From: an uncultured Lachnospiraceae bacterium
GTDB taxonomy: Bacteria > Bacillota > Clostridia > Lachnospirales > Lachnospiraceae
Length of the DNA stretch: 64,000 nt
Assembly: GCA_900549995.1 (NCBI GenBank)
Contig: URQQ01000012.1
Location: 22,173-86,172 of the forward strand
Reading direction: 5' to 3'
Shown here piece after piece: positions 34,102 to 43,144 of this stretch. Within the stretch, counting starts at the first letter, position 1; each line of letters begins with the position of its first letter. The position numbers were made by a program, and so were the translations under genes. The notes below the pieces were generated by a model. The model did no database searches. It was not told where the DNA came from and saw nothing but the letters and a program-made list of their open reading frames with translations.

Positions 34102-35391
34102 TTACAATTGCACTGATAAAAATGCTGGTACAATTACAATCACTAACACAATTGCCAGCATCAGAAACATCGGAAGCAGCAGTTTTGTACTTGCTTCTTC
34201 TCCTGTCTTTCTCGCCAGATTTTTTCTCTCTTCAAATGCCTGCACAGCCTCTGTCTTCAGCAGTTCTGTCAGCCCGCTGGTCCCTTTCTTAAGATTCTGG
34301 GATAGAAGCGCTCCAAGCTTCAGATACTGCGGAAGTCCGCATCTTCTTCCGAAATGCTCATATCCTTCTGCTTCGGTGACACCGCTTTGAATTTCATGAA
34401 GAGTGCCTGCCATTTCTTCATATGCCTTGTGTACTCCTGTCACTTCTCTTTGTCCTGCGTAGTCAATAACTACCTTTTTCCACGCATTTCTGACTGTCAT
34501 CCCCGCACCAAGAAGCAGAACAATCTTACTTACAATTTCCGGGTAATCTCTCACCATCTGTTTTCTTTCCTGTTCGGTTTTTTTCTTCTCCTCCTGTTTT
34601 TTTAACATTGAGACAGCTACAGCTGCTGTCATTCCAAGCAAAAGTATTACATACCCCCGGCTGTCATTTTTCCTGTTCCACGTAATCGTTTTGTCTGCTA
34701 ATTTTTCCGGGAGCTTTACAACAGAGATTTCTCTTGTTTTTTCATCCTCTTCTTTTACCAGTTTTTTTACTTTGTCAGCGATTTCTGTCTCTCCCGATAC
34801 CTTCCGGGGATACACTGTGACATCGGTGAGGTATGGAAATTCCTCCCCTTCGTAACTCAGCGTCCCCTGAAGTTTTACCTTTACTCCTTCTTTGGGAACC
34901 TGGCCAAACTGAATCTCCCCATAGACATTGAGTACATCATAGCGATTAAGCTCCCATGTCACTTCGATTGGGGTATCGGGAATCTTCCGGACAAGATTGA
35001 GATCATGATCCACATGATCCCTGCTTTTATTTTCCCCCAGAATCAATGTGTTGAGCTGCTTTACAGACGTTTCAAACACCTTTTTGATCTGTTTTGGAGT
35101 ATATTTCTGTTCCTGTATCTCCACCGTAATCTTTTTCTTCCTGATTTCTTTTCCGACTGTAACTTCCAGTTCTTCTGCCTTTTTTCCTTTGCCGTATGTA
35201 TTTCTTTCTATCTCTGATATACTATATTGATTGCCTGAAAGAAACAAAAACATTGCCAAAGTATTCGCTGCCGCCATACACCAGAAAACTCTTAAAGCCG
35301 TCTGTCCGCGGCATATCTTTGGAAGTCTGTTTTTCCGGAGCATCACCATATAAACAATTCCGCATATATACAGAATAATACAGACTCCCAT
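34102..35391 (-). CDS. TadC-type membrane protein with a large inserted domain
   Basis: 429 residues. Two N-terminal helices (about 1-60) are followed by about 180 mostly polar residues (roughly 65-245), another helix (SRGYVILLLGMTAAVAV) and a C-terminal T2SSF-type domain (about 285-429, ending in LLLPMFLMLAIVLVIVIVPAFL). The polar part contains a duplicated-looking beta-rich region (EVTWELNRYDVLNVYG). Standard TadC has no such insertion, so an exported or periplasm-facing module is likely. It is adjacent to TadB, with one base between them. Confidence 0.82.
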   Translation of the reverse strand: MGVCIILYICGIVYMVMLRKNRLPKICRGQTALRVFWCMAAANTLAMFLFLSGNQYSISEIERNTYGKGKKAEELEVTVGKEIRKKKITVEIQEQKYTPKQIKKVFETSVKQLNTLILGENKSRDHVDHDLNLVRKIPDTPIEVTWELNRYDVLNVYGEIQFGQVPKEGVKVKLQGTLSYEGEEFPYLTDVTVYPRKVSGETEIADKVKKLVKEEDEKTREISVVKLPEKLADKTITWNRKNDSRGYVILLLGMTAAVAVSMLKKQEEKKKTEQERKQMVRDYPEIVSKIVLLLGAGMTVRNAWKKVVIDYAGQREVTGVHKAYEEMAGTLHEIQSGVTEAEGYEHFGRRCGLPQYLKLGALLSQNLKKGTSGLTELLKTEAVQAFEERKNLARKTGEEASTKLLLPMFLMLAIVLVIVIVPAFLSVQL

Positions 35392-35392
35392 C

Positions 35393-36070
35393 CTACACCT
35401 CGATTTCTATGATTGTTTTTCCAAGATAAAATGCTCCAAGATAAATGATCAGACACCCGGTCATCAAAGCTGTTCCCAAAACGGTACCATACAGTACTCC
35501 CATGAATTCCGGAAAACTAAGTTGCATGTAAAGCAATATTCCAAATGGTATCCCGGACATCACTAAAAATTCCAGTCGTTTCGCCGCAATCATAGTCTGT
35601 ATTTCCTTTTGCACCTCTATTTTGTCACAGATCTGAGTAATTGATGATCTCAGGATCTCCATCAGATCTCCTCCGCTGCGCTTGGCGGACTTAACTACTG
35701 CCGCAAAGTTCACCGCATCCTCCTGGCTGACACGTTTGGCAAATTCGGAAAAAGCCTGTTCTGCCGTAATATTCATATTGAGCTGGTGTACAAGAAGAGA
35801 AAATTCTCTCATAATTCTGTCATCCGCATTATAAAGCAATCCCAGATCTTTTCTCGCTTCTTTCACAGCATTTTCCATGGAATAACCTACATTTAACGAT
35901 GACGCCAATGCCTGAAGCGCTTCTCTGAATTGTACCTGAAACATTCGTTCCTTGTTCTTCATACAGGTAAGTTCCCACTGATAGAGATATACCAGAAACA
36001 GAGGAGACAACAACGGCACTGCTATTACCGATCTGTAAAAAAGATATGCTATCAGGCAGATCATACCCAT
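35393..36070 (-). CDS. TadB-type T2SS F protein
   Basis: 225 residues: N-terminal helices, a cytoplasmic T2SSF domain (FREALQALASSLNVGYSMENAVKEA... FSLLVHQLNMNITAEQAFSEFAKR), and two C-terminal helices. It is the inner-membrane platform partner of TadC. The start is uncertain: ATG 36070 and ATG 36064 lack a good ribosome site, and the frame continues upstream with plausible N-terminal residues (RKTEYIKAIAAG) into the TadA end without another ATG, GTG or TTG. Confidence 0.85.
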   Translation of the reverse strand: MGMICLIAYLFYRSVIAVPLLSPLFLVYLYQWELTCMKNKERMFQVQFREALQALASSLNVGYSMENAVKEARKDLGLLYNADDRIMREFSLLVHQLNMNITAEQAFSEFAKRVSQEDAVNFAAVVKSAKRSGGDLMEILRSSITQICDKIEVQKEIQTMIAAKRLEFLVMSGIPFGILLYMQLSFPEFMGVLYGTVLGTALMTGCLIIYLGAFYLGKTIIEIEV

Positions 36071-36095
36071 TCCGGCTGCTATGGCTTTTATATAT

Positions 36096-37304
36096 TCAGT
36101 TTTCCTGATATCCTGCCGCCAGCAGCTTGTCCTTATTCTGAATGGGATTCACTTTTTCCCATATTCCTTCCACTTTTCCACGATTCATTTTCACCTCCCT
36201 GAATTGATATAATATCTGTATCTTAATCTCACCATTTTCATATCCCAGAACTTCTACTACCTGCAGAAGTCTCCGGCTTTTATCCCGCAGTCTTCCAAGA
36301 TGGACAATGATATCGATTCCCGACGCAATCTGCCTTTGAATAGCTGCAAGCGGAAGTTCCATACCCATCAGCACCATAGTTTCAAGACGGCTCAGCATGT
36401 CTCCCGGACTGTTGGCATGTCCTGTACTCATTGATCCATCATGTCCCGTATTCATTGCCTGCAGCATATCAATGGCTTCCCCTCCCCTGACTTCCCCTAC
36501 GATAATACGGTTTGGTCTCATACGGAGTGCCGTGCGGATCAGCTGGCGGATCGTAATCTCACCCTTTCCTTCCACGTTGGCATTTCTCGCTTCCAGACTG
36601 ACCAGATTCGGGATTCCTCCAATTTTTAACTCTGCGTTATCTTCTATTGTAATAATTCGTTCATCTTTGGGTATCGAATGCGATAATGCATTAAGAAATG
36701 TGGTTTTACCGGAGCCGGTTCCTCCACTGATAAAGATATTATAACGTGATTTTACTAAAAGATTTAAAAAAGATATAATTTCATTATTGATTGACTTCCA
36801 TTCAAGCAGTTGTTTCATTGTTATTGTTTCTTTTGGAAATTTCCTGATTGTGACAATCGGACCATTTAAGGCAACCGGATAAAGTACAACATTGACCCTT
36901 GAACCGTCCTCGAGTCTTGCATCGACGATCGGCACTGCCTCATTTACAAGCCGGTTCGATCCGGCCACAATCTGCTGTATCAGGTCTTCCAGTTTTCCCC
37001 TGGAGGCAAACCGCTTATCAAGCTGCTGAATCCGCCCGCTCTTTTCAATAAATATATTCTGGGTACCGTTGATCATAATCTCTGTAATCGTGTCATCCTC
37101 TAACAAGTCCTGCAGTATATCGAGTTTTCGGAATGCGTTAAACAATTCCTTGCCAAGAGCGGCCTTCTGCTTCAACGGTATATATTCTTTTCTGGCATAT
37201 TCCTCAAGAACGCTGTGAATCAATTCTACCAGTTCATCGTCCTCAATTTCTCTTGACAGATCCAGCTCATCAAGTATTCTTTCCTGGATTTTTCCAATAT
37301 CCAT
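36096..37304 (-). CDS. TadA/CpaF-type secretion ATPase
   Basis: 402 residues. Walker A GGTGSGKT is at 194-201. The Asp box, Walker B (RIIVGEVRGGEAIDML) and His box (GHDGSMSTGHANS) follow. It powers pilus assembly as a hexamer at the cytoplasmic face. It overlaps the TadZ stop by one base. Its end runs into the upstream part of the TadB frame. Confidence 0.96.
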   Translation of the reverse strand: MDIGKIQERILDELDLSREIEDDELVELIHSVLEEYARKEYIPLKQKAALGKELFNAFRKLDILQDLLEDDTITEIMINGTQNIFIEKSGRIQQLDKRFASRGKLEDLIQQIVAGSNRLVNEAVPIVDARLEDGSRVNVVLYPVALNGPIVTIRKFPKETITMKQLLEWKSINNEIISFLNLLVKSRYNIFISGGTGSGKTTFLNALSHSIPKDERIITIEDNAELKIGGIPNLVSLEARNANVEGKGEITIRQLIRTALRMRPNRIIVGEVRGGEAIDMLQAMNTGHDGSMSTGHANSPGDMLSRLETMVLMGMELPLAAIQRQIASGIDIIVHLGRLRDKSRRLLQVVEVLGYENGEIKIQILYQFREVKMNRGKVEGIWEKVNPIQNKDKLLAAGYQEN

Positions 37305-38275
37305 TACGGTCTGTCCCTTCCCGCATACTCTTTTGCAAGTTTTCTTGCATATTTCTGAATGTCTTCCGGAATATGAATTTTTTCCGTCTTATCCAGTATT
37401 TCGTCTAATCCCATCAGCTTAATTTCTCCTTCAAATTGTTTGATTTTTCCCTCAGAGACTGGATCGTCAAGAACAGGCATATATACTTTCCCTGCGAGAT
37501 CCAGAATTTCTACAAGCCCCTGGATCCCTTCGCTGATATCCAATATTACCATCTCGTAGATACTCTGATTCAGAATCTGCATCAAAAACCTTCTCCACTC
37601 TTCCGATGTAACCGACCTTATATCAGCGCTGACCAAAGATGGCATCATATAATCCAGATTCTGCATCTGGCGGACCATCATTCCCATCCGGAGTCCAAGA
37701 TTTTGATCCTCCTGTCTTGAATAGTACAAAAGATCGGAGATGGTGAGTCCCTGCTCATCCGGAAAAATTCCTCCCTTGCCTGCATACATTTCCAGATTCA
37801 GATAAACGGTACTTTCATACCTTGATAGTTCCTTGCCAAATTCCAGCGCAAAAGTTGTCTTTCCGGCTCTGTGCACAGGTGAAAAAATACATATCAGATC
37901 TTTTTTCCTCTTCCCTGTAATACAAAAAAGCTCACCGCTGTCACTGTCCAGACATGCCTGCACCATCTGCGTAAAAATATCGTCAATACTTTGATAACGA
38001 TATATATAAGTTTCATTACCTTCGAAACTTTTTTCTTTCTCCTGTGTGAGCACAAAAACTTTACCCGCCAGAATCTGTTCCCTTTCTTCGTGCAGAATCT
38101 CTTCCCCTACGACCAGGATATCAATCACCTTCTCTGCTGCCAGCTCAGCAGCATGTTCAAATGTGCTGCAGCAAAAAATCTGAAACCTGATTTCCTTTTT
38201 CTCCTCCATCATTTCTGATAAATGGTCCGCATAAACACTTTCCCCATCACAAATGCATAGATTCCTCTGTCTCAC
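37304..38275 (-). CDS. TadZ/CpaE-like P-loop protein
   Basis: 323 residues. A receiver-like N-terminal domain (1-110) lacks an obvious phosphorylation motif and is followed by a MinD/ParA-fold domain with a deviant P-loop, SPVHRAGKTT (132-141), in place of KGGxGKT. TadZ proteins place the Tad machine in the cell. The start is GTG 38275, with AAGGAGG 6 bases upstream. It is the first gene of the operon, after the promoter at 38398-38426. Confidence 0.82.
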   Translation of the reverse strand: MRQRNLCICDGESVYADHLSEMMEEKKEIRFQIFCCSTFEHAAELAAEKVIDILVVGEEILHEEREQILAGKVFVLTQEKEKSFEGNETYIYRYQSIDDIFTQMVQACLDSDSGELFCITGKRKKDLICIFSPVHRAGKTTFALEFGKELSRYESTVYLNLEMYAGKGGIFPDEQGLTISDLLYYSRQEDQNLGLRMGMMVRQMQNLDYMMPSLVSADIRSVTSEEWRRFLMQILNQSIYEMVILDISEGIQGLVEILDLAGKVYMPVLDDPVSEGKIKQFEGEIKLMGLDEILDKTEKIHIPEDIQKYARKLAKEYAGRDRP

Positions 38276-38397
38276 TGCATCCCTCCTTCACACTTTTCTT
38301 CTGTGCTTTTCAGCTCTTAAATTTTCTTTACCTGGAATTCATTGCCGGAACCGGCCTGTCTGAAATGACAATAATGAATTGACTGCTTGTAACGTGT

Positions 38398-38426
38398 ATT
38401 ATAGCTTCCGTCTTTCCTCTTGTCCA
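38398..38426 (-). promoter_or_regulatory. Promoter of the Tad pilus operon
   Basis: On the minus strand: TGGACA (38426-38421), 17-base spacer, TATAAT (38403-38398). About 120 bases of leader follow before the TadZ GTG. Confidence 0.7.
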
Positions 38427-38462
38427 CCCGTTTTTTAAAAACACCAAATCTTTGTGCATACC

Positions 38463-38675
38463 TCACAAAATTTGATAGGCAAGTACACCATAAAGCAGTG
38501 CAACCCCAGGAATACCAAGACATCCGGATGTCAAAATGGACAGCCCATTATATCCAACAGCCAGAGAAATGCCCTGAGAAGCAAGAAATTGGTTTACAAA
38601 AAAGATCGTTCCACACCCGATTACAGCACGGACAACAAAATTAACAATTATATGAGATTGATTTTTTTCCTGCAT
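38463..38675 (-). CDS. bofA: BofA-family protein (SigmaK-processing control)
   Basis: 70 residues from ATG 38675 (AAGGAG 7 bases upstream). Two hydrophobic segments carry the BofA signature NFVVRAVIGCGTIFFVNQF and GYNGLSILTSGCLGIPGVALLYG. In Bacillus it holds back pro-SigmaK processing by SpoIVFB in the forespore membrane. Many clostridia have the gene. It is divergent from a YaaL/DUF2508 gene; in B. subtilis yaaL and bofA are also neighbours, which supports both calls. Confidence 0.9.
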   Translation of the reverse strand: MQEKNQSHIIVNFVVRAVIGCGTIFFVNQFLASQGISLAVGYNGLSILTSGCLGIPGVALLYGVLAYQIL

Positions 38676-38779
38676 CAGCATTCTCCTTTTTCTCTTTATT
38701 TCATATATATCATGCTAAAAGGTATTTTATACCACAACTTTGTCTATACTATAAAAAGAATGAAAGGAGAATATGCCCT

Positions 38780-39022
38780 ATGTTATTTCATCAAAAAGCA
38801 CCGCTTGAAACAACGGATGAATTCTCTATGTATCAGGATACATTCGGGGATTTTAATATTGAAGAAGAAATAGAAAAAGCAAAAAATGAGATAGAAACTG
38901 CCTATATGAACTTTCAGAATGTACTGGATCCAGATTTGATTGACTGCTATATTTATGAAGGAAATGCAGCCTGGAAACGATATCGTTTCCTGCTACGCCA
39001 GGCCAGGCAGATGACAGAATAA
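38780..39022 (+). CDS. YaaL-like DUF2508 protein
   Basis: 80 residues, acidic and helical (DFNIEEEIEKAKNEIETAYMNFQNVLDPDLIDCYIYE... RYRFLLRQAR), matching DUF2508. Function unknown; the neighbour bofA suggests a sporulation-era locus. AAAGGAG lies close upstream of ATG 38780. Single-gene unit with a terminator. Confidence 0.85.
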   Translation: MLFHQKAPLETTDEFSMYQDTFGDFNIEEEIEKAKNEIETAYMNFQNVLDPDLIDCYIYEGNAAWKRYRFLLRQARQMTE

Positions 39023-39053
39023 CAGCCGGGAATAATCATCCCGGCTGTTATTT
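39021..39053 (+). terminator. Terminator of the DUF2508 gene
   Basis: 11-base stem AACAGCCGGGA (39021-39031) with its complement (39039-39049), then a T-rich end. It also faces the convergent dCMP deaminase gene. Confidence 0.8.
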
Positions 39054-39063
39054 CTGGTTATTC

Positions 39064-39552
39064 CTATAATTCAATCGTGATCTGGCGTCCGGTGGCGTGA
39101 TACTGATGATACCTCACCCCCGCTGAATCCATCATTCTTTTTGATGCCTGTACGCCCGCTGTATCTGCATATTTATCACAGTCATAGATCACTTCTTTGA
39201 TTCCCGACTGGATAATCGCTTTGGCACATTCATTGCAGGGGAACAATGATACATAGAGCTTTGCTCCTGCAAGACTTCCTCCGCTGTAATTCAGAATTGC
39301 ATTCAGTTCACTGTGTGTTGCATAATAATACTTCGTTTCTAAAGGATCCTCCCCTTCACGGTACCAGGGAAATTCATCATCTGAACAGCCCGTCGGCAGT
39401 CCGTTATATCCCATAGACAGTATCTTATTATCCTGGCTGACAATGCAGCATCCAACCTGAGTGTTTGGATCCTTTGATCTCATGCCGGATAACTTGGCCA
39501 CACCCATAAAATACTCATCCCAGGAAATATAATCGTTTCTTTTACCACTCAT
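39064..39552 (-). CDS. dCMP deaminase family (ComEB-like)
   Basis: 162 residues. The zinc site is HSELNAI (His and catalytic Glu) with PCNEC (two Cys). A second set of family Cys/His near the N-terminus (GCCIVS) is also present. It converts dCMP to dUMP for dTTP synthesis. GGAGGTG precedes the ATG. It closes the operon sua5-rpiB-upp-dCMP deaminase, 49 bases after upp. Confidence 0.93.
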   Translation of the reverse strand: MSGKRNDYISWDEYFMGVAKLSGMRSKDPNTQVGCCIVSQDNKILSMGYNGLPTGCSDDEFPWYREGEDPLETKYYYATHSELNAILNYSGGSLAGAKLYVSLFPCNECAKAIIQSGIKEVIYDCDKYADTAGVQASKRMMDSAGVRYHQYHATGRQITIEL

Positions 39553-39601
39553 GACTTTACACCTCCGATGTTCCCCAACACCTCAAACGCATTTTTCACT
39601 A

Positions 39602-40231
39602 TTATTTTGTACCAAATATTCTATCCCCTGCATCACCCAGACCCGGAACAATATATCCATGGTCATTCAGATGATCATCAAGTGCTCCGATATAAATATC
39701 AACATCCGGATGTTCCCGCTTCATACGTTCTACCCCTTCCGGTGCAGCAATAATACACATAAACCGGATGTTCTTTACACCTTTGTCTTTCAGAAGCTTA
39801 ATTGCGGCAACGCTGGATCCTCCGGTTGCAAGCATCGGATCTACTACAAAAACATCCCTCTCGTCACAGTCTGCCGGAAGTTTGCAATAATACTCCACTG
39901 GTTCAAGCGTCTCCGGATCACGGTATAATCCAATATGTCCAACCTTTGCAGCCGGTATCATGGCGAGCATTCCTTCCACCATTCCAAGCCCCGCTCTTAA
40001 GATCGGAACAACAGCCAGTTTCTTCCCGGCCAGCTCCTTAGCCGTCATCTCGGCAATCGGAGTTTTGATTATCACATCCTGAAGTTTCAGATCCCTTGTC
40101 GCCTCATAACACATAAGCATTGCAATCTCACTGATCATTTCCCTGAAATCTTTAGAGCCCAGTTCCTCACGGCGGATATAGCTGATTTTGTGCTGAATCA
40201 ATGGATGATCCATTACATATACGTTTGACAT
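39602..40231 (-). CDS. upp: Uracil phosphoribosyltransferase
   Basis: 209 residues, the standard length. It shows the PRPP-binding loop DPMLATGGS and the uracil-binding C-terminus GYIVPGLGDAGDRIFGT. It makes UMP from uracil and PRPP. GGGAGG precedes the ATG, 14 bases after rpiB. In B. subtilis upp likewise lies near the ywl/rpiB genes. Confidence 0.98.
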   Translation of the reverse strand: MSNVYVMDHPLIQHKISYIRREELGSKDFREMISEIAMLMCYEATRDLKLQDVIIKTPIAEMTAKELAGKKLAVVPILRAGLGMVEGMLAMIPAAKVGHIGLYRDPETLEPVEYYCKLPADCDERDVFVVDPMLATGGSSVAAIKLLKDKGVKNIRFMCIIAAPEGVERMKREHPDVDIYIGALDDHLNDHGYIVPGLGDAGDRIFGTK

Positions 40232-40245
40232 AACTTTCCTCCCAA

Positions 40246-40671
40246 TTAATCTTCTATCTGTGAAATACGGCGGATATGCCGTTCATCATTCGAAAAATCT
40301 GTATGCAGAAATGTATCCACAATTTTCACACCAAGGCCGGCACCTACAACTCGGCCTCCCATTGCCAGAACATTGGCATCATTATGAAGTCTGGTTGCCT
40401 CTGCTGAAAAGCAGTCTGAACAAAGCGCACAGCGGATCCCCTTCATCTTGTTGGCGGCAATCGAAATACCAATCCCTGTTCCGCAGATCAGAATTCCCTT
40501 CTCGCACTCACCGCTGGCAACGGCATGTCCTACCTTCTTCGCATACACCGGATAGTCTACCGGCTCCCCGTCACACCCGAAATCCTTATATTCAATTCCT
40601 TTTTCATCCAGGTATTTCAGTATTTCCAGTTTCAGTTCGTAACCACCATGATCACATCCAATTGCTATCAT
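40246..40671 (-). CDS. rpiB: Ribose-5-phosphate isomerase B
   Basis: 141 residues. The N-terminal IGCDHGG and the catalytic loop LICGTGIGISIAANK, with the active-site Cys, are diagnostic. It interconverts ribose-5-P and ribulose-5-P. Its ATG overlaps the TGA of the upstream sua5 fusion gene (ATGA). Confidence 0.97.
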   Translation of the reverse strand: MIAIGCDHGGYELKLEILKYLDEKGIEYKDFGCDGEPVDYPVYAKKVGHAVASGECEKGILICGTGIGISIAANKMKGIRCALCSDCFSAEATRLHNDANVLAMGGRVVGAGLGVKIVDTFLHTDFSNDERHIRRISQIED

Positions 40672-42179
40672 TTTCTTTTGGCCTCCTCATTTAATTTATT
40701 TGCTAATAATTCAATAAACCGTTTTATAGTTTCAAATGTTTCTCCATATTCTGCAAGCGGTTTCCCATATGGTGACCGCAGTTCATTGCCGACTCCGATA
40801 TATTCATTGAGAGTATAGACATTTTTCACATTCTCATACTCAGAAATTATTTTCCATTTCTGGCTTTCTTCCATCGTGAGCACCAGTGTATCATCCGTCA
40901 GGTCTTCCTCTTTGAGTACTTTTGTTTCGTGTCCTGCAAGAGACATCTCGTGGCTTTCCATCACTTCCTCCGCCTTCGGATTCGCCGGTTCCGGGAACAG
41001 GACAACCATTCCTCTGGATTCCACTGCATACTCCTGAAGCAGAGGCTGCACTTTCAGCAGGCTGGCGGCCATCGGCCCCCTGCAGTTATCACTGTGGCTT
41101 ACGAACAGAATTCTTCTGTATTTCTGAAGTTTCGTGATATCCTCTGCCTGCAGTGTATGGTGCCCGGCAGCTTTCAGAAGACGATTCATAACCGCACTTC
41201 CAATACCATCCGTATCAAATGCCTCACTGTAGATATAATCCACATCTTCCTCATCGAACTCCCTCAGAATACGATACAGATTTTTCGCTGCAGAATTCTC
41301 ATTACTTCTCGTCCCAATACTCTTAATAACACCGACGGTATACTTTCCGGCAGACTCTGCTGTCGCAATAATTCCAACCTTGTATCCGAGGCGTGTCTGT
41401 TCGTATGCGATCTGACGGATTGCCTTCACTGAACTTTCCAGTTCTCCCTCCACCACAATCAGCTGGGCTTTGGGCGCATAATGCCTGTACTTCATTCCAG
41501 GCGCCTTCGGAACCTTGCTGCTGTCATCACTGATCAGCGTCTGGTCAACCGAAACCTCTCCGATCACTTCCTCAAGCATCTCTTTCGTCACCGCACCTGG
41601 GCGCAGTATCATCGGAGGCTGTACTGTCATATCAAGAATTGTTGACTCGACCCCGATCTCCACTGCTCCTCCGTCAATGATCATCTCTATCTTCCCATTC
41701 AGGTCATCATAGACATGCCCTGCAGTTGTCGGACTCGGTCTCCCTGATGTATTCGCACTGGGGGCCGACACATAACCGCCGGCTGCAATAATCAGTGCTT
41801 TAGCGATTGGATCATCCGGCATACGCACAGCTACTGTATCCAGTCCGCCGGTAGTTCCATAGGGCACTTTGTCCGTCTTGTCAAATATCATGGTCAGCGG
41901 TCCCGGCCAGAAATGACTGGCGATTTCATCGGTCACAGAAGGAATATCTCTGGCGATTTCTTTCAGCGCTTCAAGATCTGCGATGTGAACGATCAGCGGA
42001 TTGTCCGAAGGTCTTCCTTTTGCCTCGTACGTTTTTTTTGCCGCCTGGGCATCGAGAGCATTGGCTCCAAGTCCATACACCGTCTCTGTTGGAAATGCAA
42101 CCAGCCCGCCATTCTTTAATATCTGTCCGGCTTCCTCAATGACATTTTCGTCTATTTGGTTTTTGTCTGTTTTTCTCAT
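40668..42179 (-). CDS. Sua5/YrdC threonylcarbamoyl-AMP synthase fused to a phosphatase-like domain
   Basis: 503 residues from ATG 42179 (510 from 42200). Residues 1-~200 are the YrdC domain (GGLVAFPTETVYGLGANA, KGRPSDNPLIVHI, PSANTSGRPSPT) that makes L-threonylcarbamoyl-AMP for tRNA t6A37; ~205-330 are the Sua5 domain. The C-terminal ~150 residues are a low-molecular-weight protein-phosphatase (YwlE-like) fold. In that domain the P-loop reads SHSDNCRG instead of CxxxxxR, so Ser361 replaces the nucleophilic Cys. The fusion joins two genes that are neighbours in B. subtilis (ywlC, ywlE). A TATAAT at about the longer start argues for the shorter start. Confidence 0.9.
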   Translation of the reverse strand: MRKTDKNQIDENVIEEAGQILKNGGLVAFPTETVYGLGANALDAQAAKKTYEAKGRPSDNPLIVHIADLEALKEIARDIPSVTDEIASHFWPGPLTMIFDKTDKVPYGTTGGLDTVAVRMPDDPIAKALIIAAGGYVSAPSANTSGRPSPTTAGHVYDDLNGKIEMIIDGGAVEIGVESTILDMTVQPPMILRPGAVTKEMLEEVIGEVSVDQTLISDDSSKVPKAPGMKYRHYAPKAQLIVVEGELESSVKAIRQIAYEQTRLGYKVGIIATAESAGKYTVGVIKSIGTRSNENSAAKNLYRILREFDEEDVDYIYSEAFDTDGIGSAVMNRLLKAAGHHTLQAEDITKLQKYRRILFVSHSDNCRGPMAASLLKVQPLLQEYAVESRGMVVLFPEPANPKAEEVMESHEMSLAGHETKVLKEEDLTDDTLVLTMEESQKWKIISEYENVKNVYTLNEYIGVGNELRSPYGKPLAEYGETFETIKRFIELLANKLNEEAKRK

Positions 42180-42225
42180 TATCGTTTCCATGTTTTTCAT
42201 TATATCATTATTCGTACGAAAAAAA

Positions 42226-42268
42226 AACCCGTATTACGTTTGTTTGTCTTTCAAACGAAATACGGGCT
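42226..42268 (-). terminator. Terminator of mecA
   Basis: 15-base perfect stem CCCGTATTACGTTTG region (42228-42242) with its complement (42252-42266, one bulge-free mismatch at most), followed on the minus strand by nine T residues. It separates mecA from the sua5 fusion operon. Confidence 0.9.
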
Positions 42269-42280
42269 TTAGTCCCTGCA

Positions 42281-43018
42281 TCAGATCGCTGCCAGCTGCT
42301 GTACTGCATTATTAGAGATTACCACCTTACAGTGCTCTTCCAGGTAAGCGAGGGAAGCGCCGGATGCTTTCTCCAGTACACCATATTCTGTGAGCATATT
42401 GCAGATTTTGTTGAATTCACTTGTTGAGTGCTCAGACTGCATCAAAGCCAGAATATAGAGATCCTGATTGTCATCTTTGTATAAGGTGTTGGAACCAGAA
42501 TACATATTGGCAAGCAAATGTGCCGCATGTATTACATTATCCATCGATGCAAATGAAAACAGGCGAAGACCTGATTTCTTTACATTCTCACTTTCACTTT
42601 CTTTCTTTGCCGGGTGCTCCGGATGCTCTGCTACCGCTTCCTTTACTTTATTCAGCAAGTCAAGGAACTCCTCCGCACCTTCCAATTTATCTAGAACATC
42701 TTTTTTCTTCTCTCCGTAATCGCCAAGAGACGACGGAGCGAATTTTGAGAATCTGGTATCAAGCTCTTCCGGATCATCCACCTTGGTAATAATCAGGACG
42801 ATCGAGTCGGCGGAGGCTGGGATTGCCTCTATCATCAACGGCATATCATCTGCCTCAAAGCCAAATTCAAAAGATGCCTGCTGCATCATGTCATGGAAAA
42901 GTGATTTTGCTTTTTCGGTCCCATAAGCCAATTCGCTTAGCTTCAGCTGGCGGTCAGCTAAGTCTGCACGCGTGAGTGTACAGCGGATCTGATTGTCATT
43001 CAGTTTTTCAATCTTCAT
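42281..43018 (-). CDS. mecA: Adaptor protein MecA
   Basis: 245 residues from ATG 43018 (AGGAAG 8 bases upstream). The N-terminal MKIEKLNDNQIRCTLTRADL and the C-terminal ClpC-binding domain (LFSFASMDNVIHAAHLLANMYSG... LYILALM) are typical, joined by a charged linker. MecA delivers substrates, and activates ClpC, in Firmicutes. Single-gene unit with its own promoter and terminator. Confidence 0.93.
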   Translation of the reverse strand: MKIEKLNDNQIRCTLTRADLADRQLKLSELAYGTEKAKSLFHDMMQQASFEFGFEADDMPLMIEAIPASADSIVLIITKVDDPEELDTRFSKFAPSSLGDYGEKKKDVLDKLEGAEEFLDLLNKVKEAVAEHPEHPAKKESESENVKKSGLRLFSFASMDNVIHAAHLLANMYSGSNTLYKDDNQDLYILALMQSEHSTSEFNKICNMLTEYGVLEKASGASLAYLEEHCKVVISNNAVQQLAAI

Positions 43019-43063
43019 AATCATCACTTCCTATTCGTAAATAAAAACACTTACTTAATTATT

Positions 43064-43092
43064 AGTATAAACAAAAACAAAAAATATGTAAA
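43064..43092 (-). promoter_or_regulatory. mecA promoter
   Basis: On the minus strand: TTTACA (43092-43087), 17-base spacer, TATACT (43069-43064). It is back to back with the rightward promoter at 43110-43138. Confidence 0.7.
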
Positions 43093-43109
43093 GAAATTTC
43101 AAAAAATAC

Positions 43110-43138
43110 TTGCAATAAGTGTTTGGGTTCATTATAAT
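43110..43138 (+). promoter_or_regulatory. Strong rightward promoter of the structured leader
   Basis: TTGCAA (43110-43115), 17-base spacer, TATAAT (43133-43138). The predicted first transcribed base, near 43145, is the first base of the 12-base closing stem described below. Confidence 0.75.
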
Positions 43139-43144
43139 ACTCGT

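Noticed and set aside
38317..38523. 68-codon open frame (-) between TadZ and bofA
   Set aside because: It covers the tad promoter and overlaps bofA in another frame; no ribosome site.
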